DNA of 64,000 nt, taken from Ephemerocybe angulata (Eukaryota; Basidiomycota; Agaricomycetes; Agaricales; Psathyrellaceae). Positions 1-9,457 of the stretch are shown piece by piece. The notes under the pieces are model-generated. The model ran no database searches, was not told where the DNA came from, and was given only the letters and a program-made list of their open reading frames with translations. The first letter of the stretch is position 1; each line of letters opens with the position of its first letter. Made by a program: the position numbers and the translations under genes. Location: the NCBI GenBank assembly GCA_013368325.1, contig JAACJK010000170.1:496001-560000 (forward strand), read 5' to 3'.

Positions 1-334
1 TGCACTGCAGGACATACACCAGCACATTCAATATCACGGGCCTCTGCAGCGGCGATTGAGTTGGCAATTGTAGATGCTTCCTCTGGCTTCCCGTGCCCAC
101 ATTACGCTCAATATGATCATCGCCCGTGTGCTACTGCGATTCTTTTCAATTCAATCTTATGCCCGATCCTTCGGCTTCTACGGGCTCTTTGATCAGATCG
201 ACTTGCACCGTCCACTGACATTAAGCGCCCGTCGCGCGCTAGGTGTGACATTAGTTGTCACGCACACATCACGCTCAACTTGTCCGTCTTCCACGGATTG
301 CTCAAGGATTTCTGTCCTTCTCCCCTCCATCACC

Positions 335-1367
335 ATGTCATTTCTCCAAGCCCGAAGCACCAACCCCGGTTTTCCCTTTCCATTCTATGAACTTCCTGAA
401 GATCTTGTGTACTCTATATTTGAGGCACTAGCCTCTGATACAAAGGGTCTAGGCTGTCACTGTACGCAGGTGTCTAAGCAGGTGCAGAAATGGTGAGCTC
501 TCCACGCTACATCCCAGGACGCCCATAATAACTGGCTGCGAATTTCTTCGTAGGATCGAACCCATTATATATCGACATATCCACCTTACAAGCGCCCAAA
601 AAATGACCCTATTCCACCGCACTGTCGTCTCTCACCCATGCAAATCACCCGATTTCTTCTCTAAACATGTCAAGACTGTATCCGTCAGCGGAATCTCCAC
701 TTGGGAGGATTTACTGGAGATTCTCTATGCCTGCCAAGGCGTAGAGCGATTGGAGTTGGCGGGGGCCTTTTTGCACGACGACTTGGAGAGCCGTAGTCCA
801 GTCAAAATTGGAGTCAGTTACATCTGGAAGACGCTCCGGCCGAGAACCCTACGCGTACCTGGGGTCTTGTTTCTCCCTGAAAATCGACACTTCAGATTGA
901 CTAGGGATAGCCCCAACCCAATCTTCGGAAATGTCACACATTTGGAGTTATCCATTTCGCCAGCCACGAAAAATTGGAACTGGTCCTCCCTATCCCGCCT
1001 CAAGAAGCTAACACATCTCTGCCTGGCCTCCTCACCCTCAGGGGCCGCCATCCAATTAACAGCGGAGTATCTTCGCGAAGCTATACCCCACTTCCCCCCG
1101 ACTCTCGTCGTCTGTGCGTTTGCAATACCGTACACTCTGTGGCATCCGGACTCGCAGAGACTGGTGGAAGAGAATTCAGATCTGGATGAAAGAGTTGTGG
1201 TTGCGGTTAAGTACGCCCAGGCGTCGCCAGACGAGGAATGGGCACGGATGGTGACATGGAGGTATTCAAATGGAGATGATTTGGAGGTGCTTTCTTGGAG
1301 TAGCTTCTGGAAGCGAGCGGAAGCGATGGTCTCTAGAAGAAGGTCCATGGCAAAAGCGCTCCAGTGA
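335..1367 (+). CDS. F-box-like protein, paralogue 1
   Basis: Two exons, 335-492 and 554-1367, give 323 residues. The 61-base intron (gtgagc..tag) splits the Trp codon of 'VQKWIEP' and restores the frame that links the F-box-like N-terminus to the rest. The N-terminus has 'FYELPEDLVYSIFEAL' at about residues 16-31, the LPxDLxxxIF pattern of F-box domains, followed by a Cys/Val-Ser-Lys helix. The body is Leu-rich with regularly spaced 'LTHLxLASSP'-like segments, as in fungal F-box proteins with degenerate leucine-rich repeats. It aligns along its whole length with the gene at 4043-5107 (shared 'YRHIHL', 'LHRTVV', 'FFSKHVKT', 'AEYLREAIPHFP'). F-box proteins normally link targets to SCF ubiquitin ligases through Skp1; that role is inferred from family only. 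The ATG at 335 is preferred because upstream ATGs are out of frame or not followed by domain sequence. Confidence 0.75.
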
Positions 1368-1745
1368 AGGCAAGTGATTTAATCCAAGTTTCAGCTCAAC
1401 GGAACTCATCGGGTGTCGTGAAGAATAGGAGGAGATAGCATTGATGGTGGACCCACTGAGTCTTTTCCAACATCGCCTCAAACACTGTATCTCCAACATT
1501 AAACATTCGGCTAAGCGCTCGGGAGCGAGCCTATTAGTGATTCGGAGAGGAAGGACTACCTACATGCATTTTGGGATTGGGCAGAAGCTAGTCTCCCGTA
1601 GTCAGACAATTGTATATCTTTGTTGATTTCTCACTGCGTTCGGAGGCGACGGCAAGAAGCGATGGCTGTTAGACGCAGATGAGAAATAAGGCAAGCCGAA
1701 TGATCACTAAAATGGGGTGTTTTCGGTACATGTCGAGTCTATACC

Positions 1746-3427
1746 TCAAGAAAGGACTACTGGAGCCCGTACGTATCTCCTTCTGTACTTTATATCGACG
1801 GACTCGAGGTAATAAGCGCCGGGCCAGATGTTATCCACGGAACCTTCGGGCGTATAGTCGACCTTCCCATGGTTCTTTTCGCGAAGCTGTTGAATAAATT
1901 CAGCTCAAGTCCCCTCGAATGCGGGAAAACCGAGGTAGTATGACTCACGGATAACGCAGCGACGAACTCAGCGGGACTTGCAACCCTCATGGCATCAAGC
2001 CGCGCCTTGAGGTCAAGCTTCTGCCTCATCTGGCTTGTGTCTCCCTTAACACGAGCGGTCCAGAACGTCGACGCACATCCGCCCCCGAAGGAAAACAAGC
2101 TGATACGCTTGTTTATAAGCTCTGGAGGCGGCACAGTTGCGAGAAGCGAAGCGAGGCAGCCGTAAAGAGACGCTGTATACATATTCCCAAGGCGTTTGGA
2201 ACAGGCCATGCCTGGATCGGTCTTCTCAGCGAAAGAGTCCTTGGATGCAGAGACAAATGTCCTCTCTATGCTCTTGTCTGCGAGGGTCTCCGCGTGTGGG
2301 AGTGCGAGGAGGGCCTTAGCGTTTGGAATGTCGGCAAATTTCGGTGAGTGGGGCGAGGCGAGGAAGTCGGAGAACATCATGCGGGCGTGGCCTTTGACGG
2401 CCTGTTTTCCGTATGGACTGTGGAAGAGGGCGTAGTCGATGTCATCAAGTGAAAACGTCGTGTGAGTTCCATCAATATTGCTCTGGGTTTGGCGTCTGGC
2501 TGCTTTCGCCACTTTCTCCTTGTACGTGCGGTAGGAGGCATCGAGGGCTGAGACGTAGGTCGCGACGGAGAGGGGCCCGTCGACTTCGGGGTACTCAGAG
2601 GTGAGTCTAGGCTTGTAGAAGTCATATTCATTGGACATGTATGAGCCGTGAATCGCTAGGTCGACTGATGTCAGAATATTATCGTCGAAGCAATTCAAGG
2701 CACTCACGTTCAAACACCACAGGTGCATTGGGACCAATGAGCATAGCGCAAGCGCCAGCACCACCCACCGGTCGCGCAGAGCCTTCATCGTAGACAGCAA
2801 TATCTCCAGCGACCACAATAGCATTGCGGCCGTCCCACGACTTCGACTCGACCCAATTGAGGGCGTTGAAGAGCGCGGCCGTACCACCATAGCAGGCGTT
2901 CTTGGAGTCGATGCCCTCAATATCGAAGTTTCCTGCTTCAGCAAAAAGGTCCATGATGGTGGTCTTGACGGACTTGGACTTGTCAATAATAGTTTCTGTG
3001 CCGACTTCGATGCGGCCGATTGAATTGGGGTCAATTTGATACTTTTCGAGGAGGCCCGAAACGGCTATGAAGGAAGTAGGTAAGCCATTTTGTCTGGTGC
3101 GGTTGGATCCGGTTAGTAAAGGAAAAATAGGCGCACCATTTAAAGCAAATGAATTGATATCTTCGCGGTCATCGGTCCAAGCCATATACTCTTGGCCAAG
3201 TCCAATAGTGTACTTTCCCTCGGAAACACCGTCAAACACTTCCAACTCGGACTCGGACACGCACTGGCAACGCAAAGACCCAATAAGCAGTATAATTCGT
3301 ATTATGAGAAAGGTACTAAACTTACACGACGAGGGAAATAAACTTCGATGGCAAGTACGCCCACGTCTTTGGGACGAAGAAACTCGTAGTCGGAGTGAGG
3401 GTCAGCGAAGGTCGGAGTACCGGTCAT
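1746..3427 (-). CDS. ERG13: Hydroxymethylglutaryl-CoA synthase
   Basis: Five minus-strand exons: 3427-3326, 3263-3137, 3064-2708, 2664-1949 and 1886-1746. They join in phase to 480 residues, the usual length for cytosolic fungal HMG-CoA synthase. The enzyme condenses acetyl-CoA with acetoacetyl-CoA to HMG-CoA in the mevalonate/ergosterol pathway. Visible landmarks are N-terminal '[17 protein letters not shown]', '[18 protein letters not shown]', the catalytic-Cys segment '[18 protein letters not shown]', the His-containing '[18 protein letters not shown]', '[15 protein letters not shown]', the Gly-rich '[14 protein letters not shown]', and a C-terminal '[18 protein letters not shown]'. All key residues are present. 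Intron 2 (3136-3065) is 72 bases with no in-frame stop, so the unspliced frame stays open and adds 24 foreign residues; removing it restores the family alignment ('[15 protein letters not shown]'). It is divergent from the F-box gene at 4043 across a 615-base intergenic region. Confidence 0.96.
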
Positions 3428-4042
3428 CTTTCCGTGGAAGGTGGCGGTTCTCAGGGAAGAGGAGATGGGGATCTATGCCCTGGTCATGTCTCTCCTTCTT
3501 TTATAGATTTTATTCTGGCTGCGCACAGTATAAACTCGTCGCAGAACAAAAAGCTCGTATGTGGTACGACCTTCGATCGCTGCTGGGAAACCTGAAGTGT
3601 GTCGTACCACCAGCGGATTTCCGGCGATGATTTTCGGGCGAATACTTGTAAAAGTGGTGTTCTCACATCTACAAGGCAGTAGTGTTCCTACGTGGGCGTG
3701 ATGAAACTGAGCTGGGGGCTCCCATATACTCGCGAGGACCGGTAGGCTGCAATTCGGAGCAAATGGTAAGGTTAAAGAAGGCCCAAGCAGATGTATTTAT
3801 CAAAAGACCAACGGACATCTATTCATACATCTAGTGCGGCTCGACATCAGGCCTTCAATACAGGTCAACCCGGTGTGGGCATGGCATCCGGAAGTTGATT
3901 CAGATACTAGGCGCCCACTGCTGTGACAAGTTCGTGACAGGAATCACTCAGTCACATCAATCCATCCAGATCCATCCCGATGACGCGAAGCCATTCTTTG
4001 GCCAGGACTTCCTCCTTCTCACTTCGTGCCAAAGCTCACTAA
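3428..4042. other. Intergenic, shared upstream region of two divergent genes
   Basis: A 615-base stretch between the start of HMG-CoA synthase (minus) and the second F-box-like gene (plus). Only short open frames without domain content occur here. It presumably holds both promoters. I saw no clear TATA box at a convincing distance from either start, and no repeat. Confidence 0.6.
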
Positions 4043-5107
4043 ATGTCTAAAGACAATGAAACCCAGCGGGAGTTCCGTTTTGAAGACCTCCCGGGGGATT
4101 TGGTCTACTCAGTCTTCGAAGCCGCCGCTGACGACGCAGAAAAGCCGAATTGGAACTGCGCGCTAGTATCGAAGCGCGTGAAGATCTGGGTAGAGCCTAT
4201 GTTGTACCGCCATATAGTCCTCAACACCTACAAGGGGATGGAACTACTTCATCGGACCATCGTATACCCCTCATCAAAGCCATCGGGCTTCTTTTCCACT
4301 CATGTCAAAACGCTCGAGATAGGCGCCTGCTCCTCCTGGTCAGACATGTTCAACGACATCCTCTCCGCGGTTCCGCACCTCTCTGCCCTCTACCTCTGTA
4401 TAATGATTGAAAATCCTGATCTGAAGGTCGGACGCCATCCAGTGTGGGAGGTGCTTAAACCTAAAAGGTTGTGCATCGCCAACAAATCATTCCTACCGTC
4501 CCATCGGCACTTCCACACCTCTCGTTGCGGCAACGTTGGAGCAAGCCTCAATCCCCAGTTCACAAATGTCACCCACCTCGAGCTTCGCTGGGCACCTCCT
4601 TCAGAAAGCTGGGCTTGGCCCTCCCTGTCCCAGCTGACGACCCTAACACACCTGTGCTTCTCTGCGCACCCTACCCTTTCTGCCATCCATGCGGCCTCGG
4701 ATATAGTCAAAGAAGCCATACCACATTTCCCCATCTCCCTGATCGTGTGCGTCATTTCCATTCCCTTCACCCGATGGTTCGTAAACGCTCGCGAGCTCGT
4801 GGAAGAAACCGGAGGGAGGCTCCACCCACGAGTGGTGGTCGCTGTCTCAGCCTACTACTATAATTCGATTTCGGGCGGCGAGTGGATAAAGAAGCGCGCA
4901 ATATGGCGTGTCACAAGTGTATGCGAGGGAAGGCTGCACGAGGATGCCTTTTGGGAGCGGGCGGAGGCCAAGGTCATAGAGCAAATTTTAGAAGAGGTAT
5001 GTGCCTATCGCACTGTTATACTTCTATTCATGTCCGGTTGATTTACTTTGTTAAAGCAAAAAAACCAAGGGAGGGACTTGGAGGTGGGCGAAATGGCATC
5101 GACCTAA
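4043..5107 (+). CDS. F-box-like protein, paralogue 2
   Basis: The long frame starts at ATG 4043 with 'EFRFEDLPGDLVYSVFEAAA', an F-box-like helix pair, then 'VSKRVKIWVEPMLYRHIVL', matching the paralogue at 335-1367 across the position where that gene has an intron (absent here). The body has Leu-rich segments such as 'LRWAPPSESWAWPSLSQLTT'. The unspliced frame ends at 5041 (332 aa). A good 60-base intron at 4997-5056 (gtatgt..aaag) removes that stop and joins, in phase, a short last exon 5057-5107 that ends 'GEMAST' plus TAA, giving 334 aa. I favour the spliced form because donor, length and phase fit, but it is not proven. Function is inferred only from the family: substrate receptor of an SCF complex. 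Confidence 0.72.
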
Positions 5108-5601
5108 GACGTTGTCCAAAACGAACATGTATTCGGAACCAGTGACTCGGACGCCGACTGAATTCTAATTCAAATTCTTTCTCCCTGCACTGCGCTACCA
5201 CCCAGTCTGGAATTCTCGAAACCTCCGCCACGCCTGGGAGGATATGGTAATTTCATAGCAGACAGACAGTCCACTCACTAACGTCTGCTCCTCGCTTTCC
5301 CGCCATTCAGAATATTCAACTTTATTCCAGTGCGGATGCCTTTAGACAACCTCTATCCAGAATGCGGCCTTATGGTTGGCCGAGAATGCAGGCAAGAGAC
5401 GAAGATTAGGATGAAACTGCCTAAGGTGATGCCAAAACTTTAGGGCGGTGGTGAAACCAAGGCTCTTACCACCTGGGCTCCACTCCGCCGCGCTTTCTTG
5501 CCTCCGCTCACCCATTTACGGACTGGTCGTAAGATTCAGCCAGCTATTCACCCACCGCTCATCCCTTATCGGTGAATTACTTCCTACTAACGCCAACCGC
5601 C
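5108..5601. other. Intergenic
   Basis: 494 bases between the second F-box-like gene and the four-exon gene at 5602. Only short shadow frames; nothing recognisable. Confidence 0.5.
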
Positions 5602-6540
5602 ATGGATCCAGCATATTTCGACAAAAGTGAGTGGCGTCCGTCGATCGTTCCTCTTCGCGCGAGTCACGTTGAGCATTTAACACAGAGATCGTCGACTGCA
5701 GCGATGCCGAGCTTGTTTCCCTCGGGTTCCTCGGTGAAAGTGAGCCCCGTCATTATACGCGTGACGCATCCATTCCTCACTCATTGACACCCCTGGCGCC
5801 GCCTTGAAGATGTTTCTCCGGATGTCAAAGCTTTCATCGAACAGATAAGGGCCCACCCTGATCTTCTCGGCTGTAAGCCGCTCCATCTTGTTTTTTTTTT
5901 CATTTTCCACCTATTCATACTCTTTCCTGCAACTTTCCTGTCTTTAGCCGTAACTTGTTACACGGCTGACTGTAAAAGGGACTCCTTGAACGAGGCCAAG
6001 GCTTCCGCCCAAAGCGAGGCTACACAGTCACCCATCAAGACCCTCTCAGCGCTCGCCAATGACTCGGACGCCTACACCGTTGTCGCGCCCGACCTGATCT
6101 CCAAGTATGAGAGGACCTTCTACTACCACGGCATCTCCGAAGACCCTCCCGAACTGTTGTGGCGTTCCGATTTTGCGACCAACCCCTTCCCCACTCCCCA
6201 GCCTGGCGATCGGTTCTTCACGGTCCCCATCAAGACCGCCAACGGCGTCTTCGGAACGCCACTTAATGCCGTGTGGGATACCGTCGCCCCTCAGATCCTG
6301 GCGTCAATAAAGGCTCGTGGCCTCAAGTATACCTCACTCACGGCGGTTCGCTTCACGATTAACGAGGGCGAGGAGGACGAGAAGCGCGGCCCCCCCGTCG
6401 TATGGATCGCCGTTCAGCCCGGCACCACCAACGCCGTCGCCGTTCGCGATGCCACCCCAGAAATTCTCCGTATCCTCGCCGACGCGCAGGTCACTGATGT
6501 CGCTGTCGAGTGGTATGAGGGGGCGGTTGAAAGGCTTTGA
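5602..6540 (+). CDS. Fungal protein of unknown function, four exons
   Basis: Exons 5602-5626, 5686-5733, 5810-5872 and 5948-6540 join in phase to 242 residues. The N-terminus 'MDPAYFDKKIVDCSDAELV' is assembled from three tiny exons; the frame and codon style change from poor to good exactly at the predicted junctions, which supports the model. The main exon contains 'YYHGISEDPPELLWRSD', 'NAVWDTVAPQILASIKARG', 'YTSLTAVRFTINEG' and 'PPVVWIAVQPGTTNAV', with alternating hydrophobic segments that suggest a compact alpha/beta domain near residues 70-240. From memory, similar sequences occur widely as uncharacterised proteins in mushroom genomes, but I cannot name a family or a reaction. No signal peptide or membrane segment is visible. 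Confidence 0.8.
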
Positions 6541-7130
6541 TGTGGCTTGGCCTGCCAGGATGAGCGTCGAGGATGTTAAGCTCGGGCTTGATCGCCTGCT
6601 CAACGCCGGCCTAGGCATCGCCATAGACGAGCCTTTGGAATCAGGGAGTGGAGATGCATTGACCAAACTCTGTAGAGCGATAACGTGTATTTAAGCCCAA
6701 TCCAACGTAGTTGTATGGCTTCGAAGTAAGGAAGGATAATAAGCGCCCAACTTCTCTTTGGCGTCACGACAGTCCGAGCGTCGTTACACAAAATCTGTTC
6801 ACCTGTGTCCTCACTTCGGACTACAGCTACCTTTCGAACGACACCAAAAGCCGGTGAAATCTTTTTTCAAGGCCTCGATCTGCTCTGCCTTCGATGCACT
6901 TGGGGTGCGGTAATCCTTAGGTTGTATCACGTACGCCATGACTTCGGACGATTTTCTCCATTTCTTTAGACCTATCCAGGTTTAAAGAAGACCTCCCAGT
7001 CCCAGTGAAGTTGCAGTAAAGTTAGGGTTTTGTAAGCGCCCAAGCGCCATGTTCGGGCCGGTGTTTGAATTGGGTTTGAATTCATTCCAAACTTTTGCTT
7101 TGATCCGTCTTTCTTTTTTTCACATTCTCC
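6541..7130. other. Intergenic
   Basis: 590 bases between the unknown gene and the methyltransferase, including the 3' region of the former and the promoter of the latter. A pyrimidine-rich run (ctttctttttttcac) lies just upstream of ATG 7131, as is common before fungal starts. No RNA gene or repeat was seen. Confidence 0.5.
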
Positions 7131-8267
7131 ATGACCATCGCCCTCCCTCCAAGTTCCTTCCTCCCTCCAATCAAGAGGATAACCTCATCTCCCCCCACCG
7201 AGCTCCGAAGATGCGTTGAAGCGCTCAGAGAAATTTACAATCCGCCAGTCCGAGGCACACGGCGGCGATGCGCGAAGACGGGAAGGAGGCCGTCGGTCGG
7301 GATGTCGGATTTGAGGCACGACACGTTCGAGCTGGGATACGTGTTGAACTGGCTCACCGCTGTCATTTCCAAATGCTCGGAGATGGAGGAGGAGGAGGAG
7401 GATGGCGATGGAGAGGATGGGGGAGGCCTGGTAGAGGAAGCATCGCGGTTGCTGGCGCTGTGCGCTGGGACGGCATCGGCGGGGACGTTCCAGCGGGTGT
7501 TCGACTTCCAGTCGGAGTCGTTGGGTGGCGTTCAAGTTGTTCTGCGCGACGTTCCGCTGGATAACGATGATTATGGGAGTGTGGGGGCGCAGACGTGGGG
7601 CGGGGCGTGTGTGCTGAGCGAGATGGTTGTGGAGGACCCAGGGAGTTTTGGAGTGACGCTCCAGGGACCGGACGGAGACAATGGGGGGTCTGGAAAGCCG
7701 CTTAGAGTCTTGGAGCTTGGGGCAGGAACGGGCCTGGTATCTCTCGTCGTGGCGAAGGCTCTTCAGGGCGTGGGCGTCGATGCTGAGATCGTCGCTTCGG
7801 ATTATTATCCGTCGGTGCTGGCGAACCTCTCTACCAACCTCGCATCCAACGGCTTTGGCCAAGGCAGCTCGGATACCATAGAGGCGAGAGTGACTTGTTC
7901 TGCTTATGCACTTGACTGGTCGCTCTTCCCCTCCGATAACAGTGCAGCCGGCGTCTTCGAAGAACCGTTCGACCTTGTATTCGGCGCCGACATCATCTAC
8001 GAAGCTCAGCACGCCCAATGGATTCGGGATTGCTTGGAGCGACTGCTCGCAAAACGTACGTCGTCGTCGCCCGACATACCTTTATTCCATCTCCTCATAC
8101 CGTTGCGACATACCCACGCGGCGGAGTCGGAGACCATCGAAGCTGTATTCCCGCCGCTCAAGTCCGCGAAGGGAAATAGTCTGCGGATGCACTCGAAAGA
8201 GCTAATTACTTGCGATACGGATTCGGGGGAGGAGGTCGTTTATGCCTACTATAAGATTGGGTGGTAG
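7131..8267 (+). CDS. Family-16-type (lysine) methyltransferase
   Basis: An intronless 378-residue frame. The C-terminal half is a seven-beta-strand SAM-dependent methyltransferase: motif I 'LRVLELGAGTGLVSLVVA' near residues 190-207, the acidic post-I strand 'EIVASDYYPSVLANL', and 'FDLVFGADIIYEAQHA' near 280, the [DE]xxY-like position diagnostic of the METTL21/EEF2KMT-type (family 16) protein-lysine methyltransferases. The element 'GAQTWGGACVLSEM' just before motif I is also typical of that group. Family members methylate lysines on translation factors or chaperones; the target here is unknown. The N-terminal 100 residues are less conserved, with an acidic run (EEEEEDGDGEDGGG) near 85-100. ATG 7131 directly follows the pyrimidine-rich leader. 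Confidence 0.85.
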   Translation: MTIALPPSSFLPPIKRITSSPPTELRRCVEALREIYNPPVRGTRRRCAKTGRRPSVGMSDLRHDTFELGYVLNWLTAVISKCSEMEEEEEDGDGEDGGGLVEEASRLLALCAGTASAGTFQRVFDFQSESLGGVQVVLRDVPLDNDDYGSVGAQTWGGACVLSEMVVEDPGSFGVTLQGPDGDNGGSGKPLRVLELGAGTGLVSLVVAKALQGVGVDAEIVASDYYPSVLANLSTNLASNGFGQGSSDTIEARVTCSAYALDWSLFPSDNSAAGVFEEPFDLVFGADIIYEAQHAQWIRDCLERLLAKRTSSSPDIPLFHLLIPLRHTHAAESETIEAVFPPLKSAKGNSLRMHSKELITCDTDSGEEVVYAYYKIGW

Positions 8268-8476
8268 GCTTTGATATCTCGGCCGGATTTTGGTGACTGA
8301 ACGTCTGTGGTAGATTTAGATATCCGTAGATATTGCCCTAGATTCACATAAATAGAGACCTGAAAGGCCACTTTGGCGGACTAGACGCAGTTATTGCTTT
8401 GCTTTCACTCAGTCATTTCTTACAAAGTAACGAGCCGCACGAATCTCGTCAGGCTGGCTACGGGAGACTAACACAG

Positions 8477-9091
8477 TCAGGAATCAGGACGCACCGGTCT
8501 CGTCCATAGTCCCTTCACGCCCCCAGCGGCTTGTCTAGCCGACTGGGCAAGGCTCACTACCCCAGGAATATGTGCCATCTGCTCTGCCGATCCAGCCCGA
8601 ATGGTAGGCTCAATAAAGATAGGGAGCGTGAGCGTAAACCAGACCCCAACACAGAGGTACCCAACAACAGCTCTCATTCTACGCGACGTTAGGCACACAT
8701 GCACGACTCGGAGGGGTCCGACGCCAGCTTTCCTTGCCTCAACGAGCCTTTTCATAACCCAAGAGACGATGTCTTCGACGACGATTGCGCAAGGTTGGAG
8801 GAGGAAAAATTTGATAGCGCCTTCCTTTTCCCAGATTGCGCCCATCCTGGTGGTGGAAAATGCGGGGAAAGAGAATGGCGTAGTCTCCGGGCAGCCCAGA
8901 GATGAACCTCCGCTCTCACCGTGCTTCGCGGTGCCTCGAGCACAGACCTGGGGAAAACGACGGCCGCGATCATGTTCGAATGGCCGGTGGGAGCTACCCA
9001 CACCAATAGTGAGATAAACACCGAACCTGATAAAAGCACTCACCCTCCTCATGAGTTGATGCCAAGCTCTCCTCCAAGACTCATGCACCAA
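8477..9091 (-). pseudogene. Wax-synthase-like membrane protein, apparently truncated
   Basis: The minus-strand frame contains 'SWRRAWHQLMRR', resembling the [RH]WHQxxRR element of fungal wax-synthase-domain (MBOAT-like) proteins. About 100 residues later come two hydrophobic stretches, 'IKFFLLQPCAIVVEDIVSW' and 'VGYLCVGVWFTLTLPIFI', which match the last membrane helices of that family. The middle is poor and probably contains an intron starting gtgagt at about 9050; the phase does not resolve cleanly. The expected N-terminal 150-200 residues and first helices are missing, because the carboxypeptidase gene ends only about 370 bases upstream and the sequence between lacks a matching frame. I read this as a 5'-truncated or decayed copy. 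A short real gene with unusual splicing remains possible. Confidence 0.5.
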
Positions 9092-9457
9092 TCATGCACA
9101 CTCGTCGTGCGTGTGCAGCAGTAGGATCGTGCCCCTCGAAAAAGGAGACAGACTCAACAAAAAGACGAGAACAGAAAGGAAGACGTTAGCGGAGGAGAGA
9201 GGGGGTTGGAGGCAGGCGTTCACTGCATCACGCGCCATGGTGGAACGGCAAGAAAGGTTGGGGAAAGAGGTGCCAGCGACTACGTCGTGTTATATGCAGC
9301 AGGCGACGTTTGAAATGTTTCAAGCAGGTCAGGAAGCAGTACGCGTGCATTGGCAGATCCTTAGCGCGTAAGCAAGCGTATTTTATGCCAAAACAGCAGC
9401 AGGAGTAACGGCGAAAGCGAAGTATAACTTGGGTGTTCCCTGTACGAAGGCGGGACT

